Source: an uncultured Bacteroidota bacterium
Lineage (GTDB): Bacteria > Bacteroidota > Bacteroidia > Flavobacteriales > Flavobacteriaceae
Reading direction: 5' to 3'
Assembly: GCA_902593165.1 (NCBI GenBank)
Contig: CACJHI010000015.1
Coordinates: 1 to 35,981, forward strand
DNA length: 35,981 nucleotides
Part shown: positions 34,874-35,981 of the stretch, piece by piece
Numbering within the stretch: the stretch's first letter is position 1
Layout: every line of letters starts with the position of its first letter
Position numbers and translations under genes: made by a program
The notes under the pieces: model-generated
The model's database searches: none
The model's input: only the letters and a program-made list of their open reading frames with translations
What the model was told of the DNA's origin: nothing

Positions 34874-35296
34874 TTATTCAGATGTTGATTCTGGAACGGG
34901 AGCTTCAGTTTCTTTTGAAGAAACACTATTATAGATAGTATTAAAGTCTACTAGTTCAATCATTGCCATTGATGCGTTATCACCCATTCTATTACCTAAT
35001 TTAATAATCCTTGTATATCCACCAGGTCTATCAGCAACTTTTTTAGATATCTCATCAAACAGAATTTTTACACCAAGTTTATTTCTAAGTTTGCTAAAAC
35101 ATAATCGTCTGTTATGAACACTGTCATTCTTAGACTTGGTAATTAATGGCTCAACAAATATTTTTAAAGCTTTTGCCTTAGTTGATGTAGTAGTAATTCT
35201 TTTATGCTCGAATAGAGAGACAGCCATGTTAGCTAACATAGCCTTTCTGTGAGCAGATTTTCTACCTAATTTTATAATTTTCTTACCGTGTCTCAT
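34874..35296 (-). CDS. rplQ: 50S ribosomal protein L17
   Basis: L17 lies on the large subunit near the exit tunnel. The 140-aa protein opens [21 protein letters not shown] and keeps the family core [51 protein letters not shown]. The last ~20 residues ([15 protein letters not shown]) form an acidic, Pro/Ser/Glu-rich extension beyond the E. coli length, similar in style to the L31 tail. It lies 10 nt after rpoA, the usual rpoA-rplQ order ending the alpha operon, and is followed by a strong terminator. Confidence 0.96.
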   Translation of the reverse strand: MRHGKKIIKLGRKSAHRKAMLANMAVSLFEHKRITTTSTKAKALKIFVEPLITKSKNDSVHNRRLCFSKLRNKLGVKILFDEISKKVADRPGGYTRIIKLGNRMGDNASMAMIELVDFNTIYNSVSSKETEAPVPESTSE

Positions 35297-35306
35297 TACT
35301 TAAAAT

Positions 35307-35981
35307 TTAATCTTTATCTAATTTATATTTTGAAAGATCCATACCAAATGAAAGACCTTTAAGGATAACTAGCTCTTCTAATTCTGTAAGTGATTTTCTC
35401 CCAAAATTTCTAAATTTCATTAAATCATTCTTGTTAAATGAAACAAGATCACCAAGTGTATCAACCTCGGCAGCTTTAAGACAATTTAAGGCTCTAACTG
35501 ACAAATCCATATCAATTAATTTAGTTTTAAGAAGCTGCCTCATATGAAGAGATTCTTCGTCATATGTTTCAGATTGAGCAATTTCATCAGCTTCTAATGT
35601 TATCAGCTCGTCAGAGAATAACATGAAATGATGAATTAATATTTTAGCTGCTTCTGTTAAAGCATCCTTTGGATGAATTGATCCGTCAGTTACAATTTCA
35701 AAAATAAGTTTTTCATAATCTGTCTTCTGCTCAACTCTATAATTCTCTATTTCATACTTTACATTTTTAATAGGTGTATAGATTGAATCAATTGCAATTA
35801 CACCTATAGATTCACTCTGTTTTTTGTTCTCTTCAGCTGGAACATAACCCCTTCCTTTTTCAATATTGAGTTCAATAGAAAGCTTTACATCTTTTTCTAA
35901 ACTACAGATTACTAAGTCTGGATTTAAAATTTGAAAGCCTGAAATAAACTTTTGCAGGTCAGAAGCTTTTAGAACCTTTTG
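35307..35981 (-). CDS. rpoA: RNA polymerase alpha subunit, 5' end outside window
   Basis: The frame is open from the window edge to the stop at 35307 (224 residues). It covers part of the N-terminal domain 2 ([46 protein letters not shown]), the end of the N-terminal domain ([22 protein letters not shown]), a linker, and the C-terminal domain ([38 protein letters not shown]). The C-terminal domain is the promoter UP-element and activator contact domain. The ATG at 35622 is internal, not the start. rplQ follows after 10 nt. Confidence 0.97.
   Translation of the reverse strand, partial: QKVLKASDLQKFISGFQILNPDLVICSLEKDVKLSIELNIEKGRGYVPAEENKKQSESIGVIAIDSIYTPIKNVKYEIENYRVEQKTDYEKLIFEIVTDGSIHPKDALTEAAKILIHHFMLFSDELITLEADEIAQSETYDEESLHMRQLLKTKLIDMDLSVRALNCLKAAEVDTLGDLVSFNKNDLMKFRNFGRKSLTELEELVILKGLSFGMDLSKYKLDKD

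Noticed and set aside
35307-35624. A separate small gene encoding only the RNA polymerase alpha C-terminal domain
   Set aside because: The frame continues without a stop to the window edge with clear RpoA N-terminal domain sequence, so the ATG at 35622 is internal.
1-35981. Mobile elements, prophage, tRNA/rRNA genes, CRISPR arrays, defence or biosynthetic clusters
   Set aside because: I looked for transposase or integrase motifs, flanking inverted repeats, tRNA-like foldbacks and spaced repeats, and found none; the gene content is almost all housekeeping.

Overview
The window looks like a chromosomal stretch from a marine flavobacterium (Bacteroidota) with a compact genome. The reasons are: strongly AT-rich DNA (about 30% G+C by eye); gene neighbours and proteins typical of Flavobacteriia (DUF4199 protein, CarboxypepD_reg-like protein, NamZ/DUF1343, type B L31, CarB of about 950 aa, PurL-PurQ fusion); the Bacteroidota promoter element TAnnTTTG in front of many genes; no obvious Shine-Dalgarno sequences; and a proteorhodopsin with a Brp/Blh-type carotene dioxygenase. 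Intergenic gaps are very short. The longest is 158 nt, so no stretch over 300 nt lacks a gene.

Layout. 1-1805 (-): PriA helicase, cut by the window edge and broken by a one-base homopolymer frameshift. 1848-5459 (+): CarboxypepD_reg-like secreted protein, purB, S41 lipoprotein peptidase. 5460-8537 (-): carB and, upstream of it, rpmH with a terminator between them. 8623-9493 (+): a membrane TPR protein and a degenerate GNAT-like protein. 9503-11179 (-): L31 type B (with a repeat-encoded acidic tail) then mtaB. 11272-18260 (+): DUF4199 protein, glycosyltransferase, MsbA-like ABC exporter, purL. 18419-20209 (+): acyl-CoA dehydrogenase. 20215-24129 (-): FtsX-type permease, CBS/cysteine synthase-like enzyme, gamma-glutamyltransferase. 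24110-26593 (+): NamZ-type muramidase, VOC protein, unknown membrane protein. 26594-28394 (-): folD and blh. 28504-29220 (+): proteorhodopsin. 29267-35981 (-): rpoA, rplQ, carA, eno, gltA, argS in transcription order.

How the genes fit together. De novo nucleotide synthesis is heavily represented (purB, purL, carA, carB, folD), next to central carbon metabolism (eno, gltA) and translation genes (rpoA, rplQ, rpmH, rpmE2, argS, mtaB). The blh/proteorhodopsin pair gives retinal synthesis and light-driven proton pumping; the carotenoid (crt) genes that would feed blh are not here. The pump carries D85/T89/E96 (proton-pump pattern) and M93 at the tuning position, which suggests green absorption.

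I found no mobile element, CRISPR array, tRNA, rRNA or defence system, and nothing that is convincingly a new multigene system. The most interesting signals concern architecture: carA and carB each start about 20 nt behind an intrinsic terminator that ends a ribosomal protein gene, and CarB lacks the usual allosteric domain; a head-to-head 5' overlap of two divergent genes; near-leaderless promoters; convergent genes with abutting stop codons and no terminator; and an unrecognised polytopic membrane protein.
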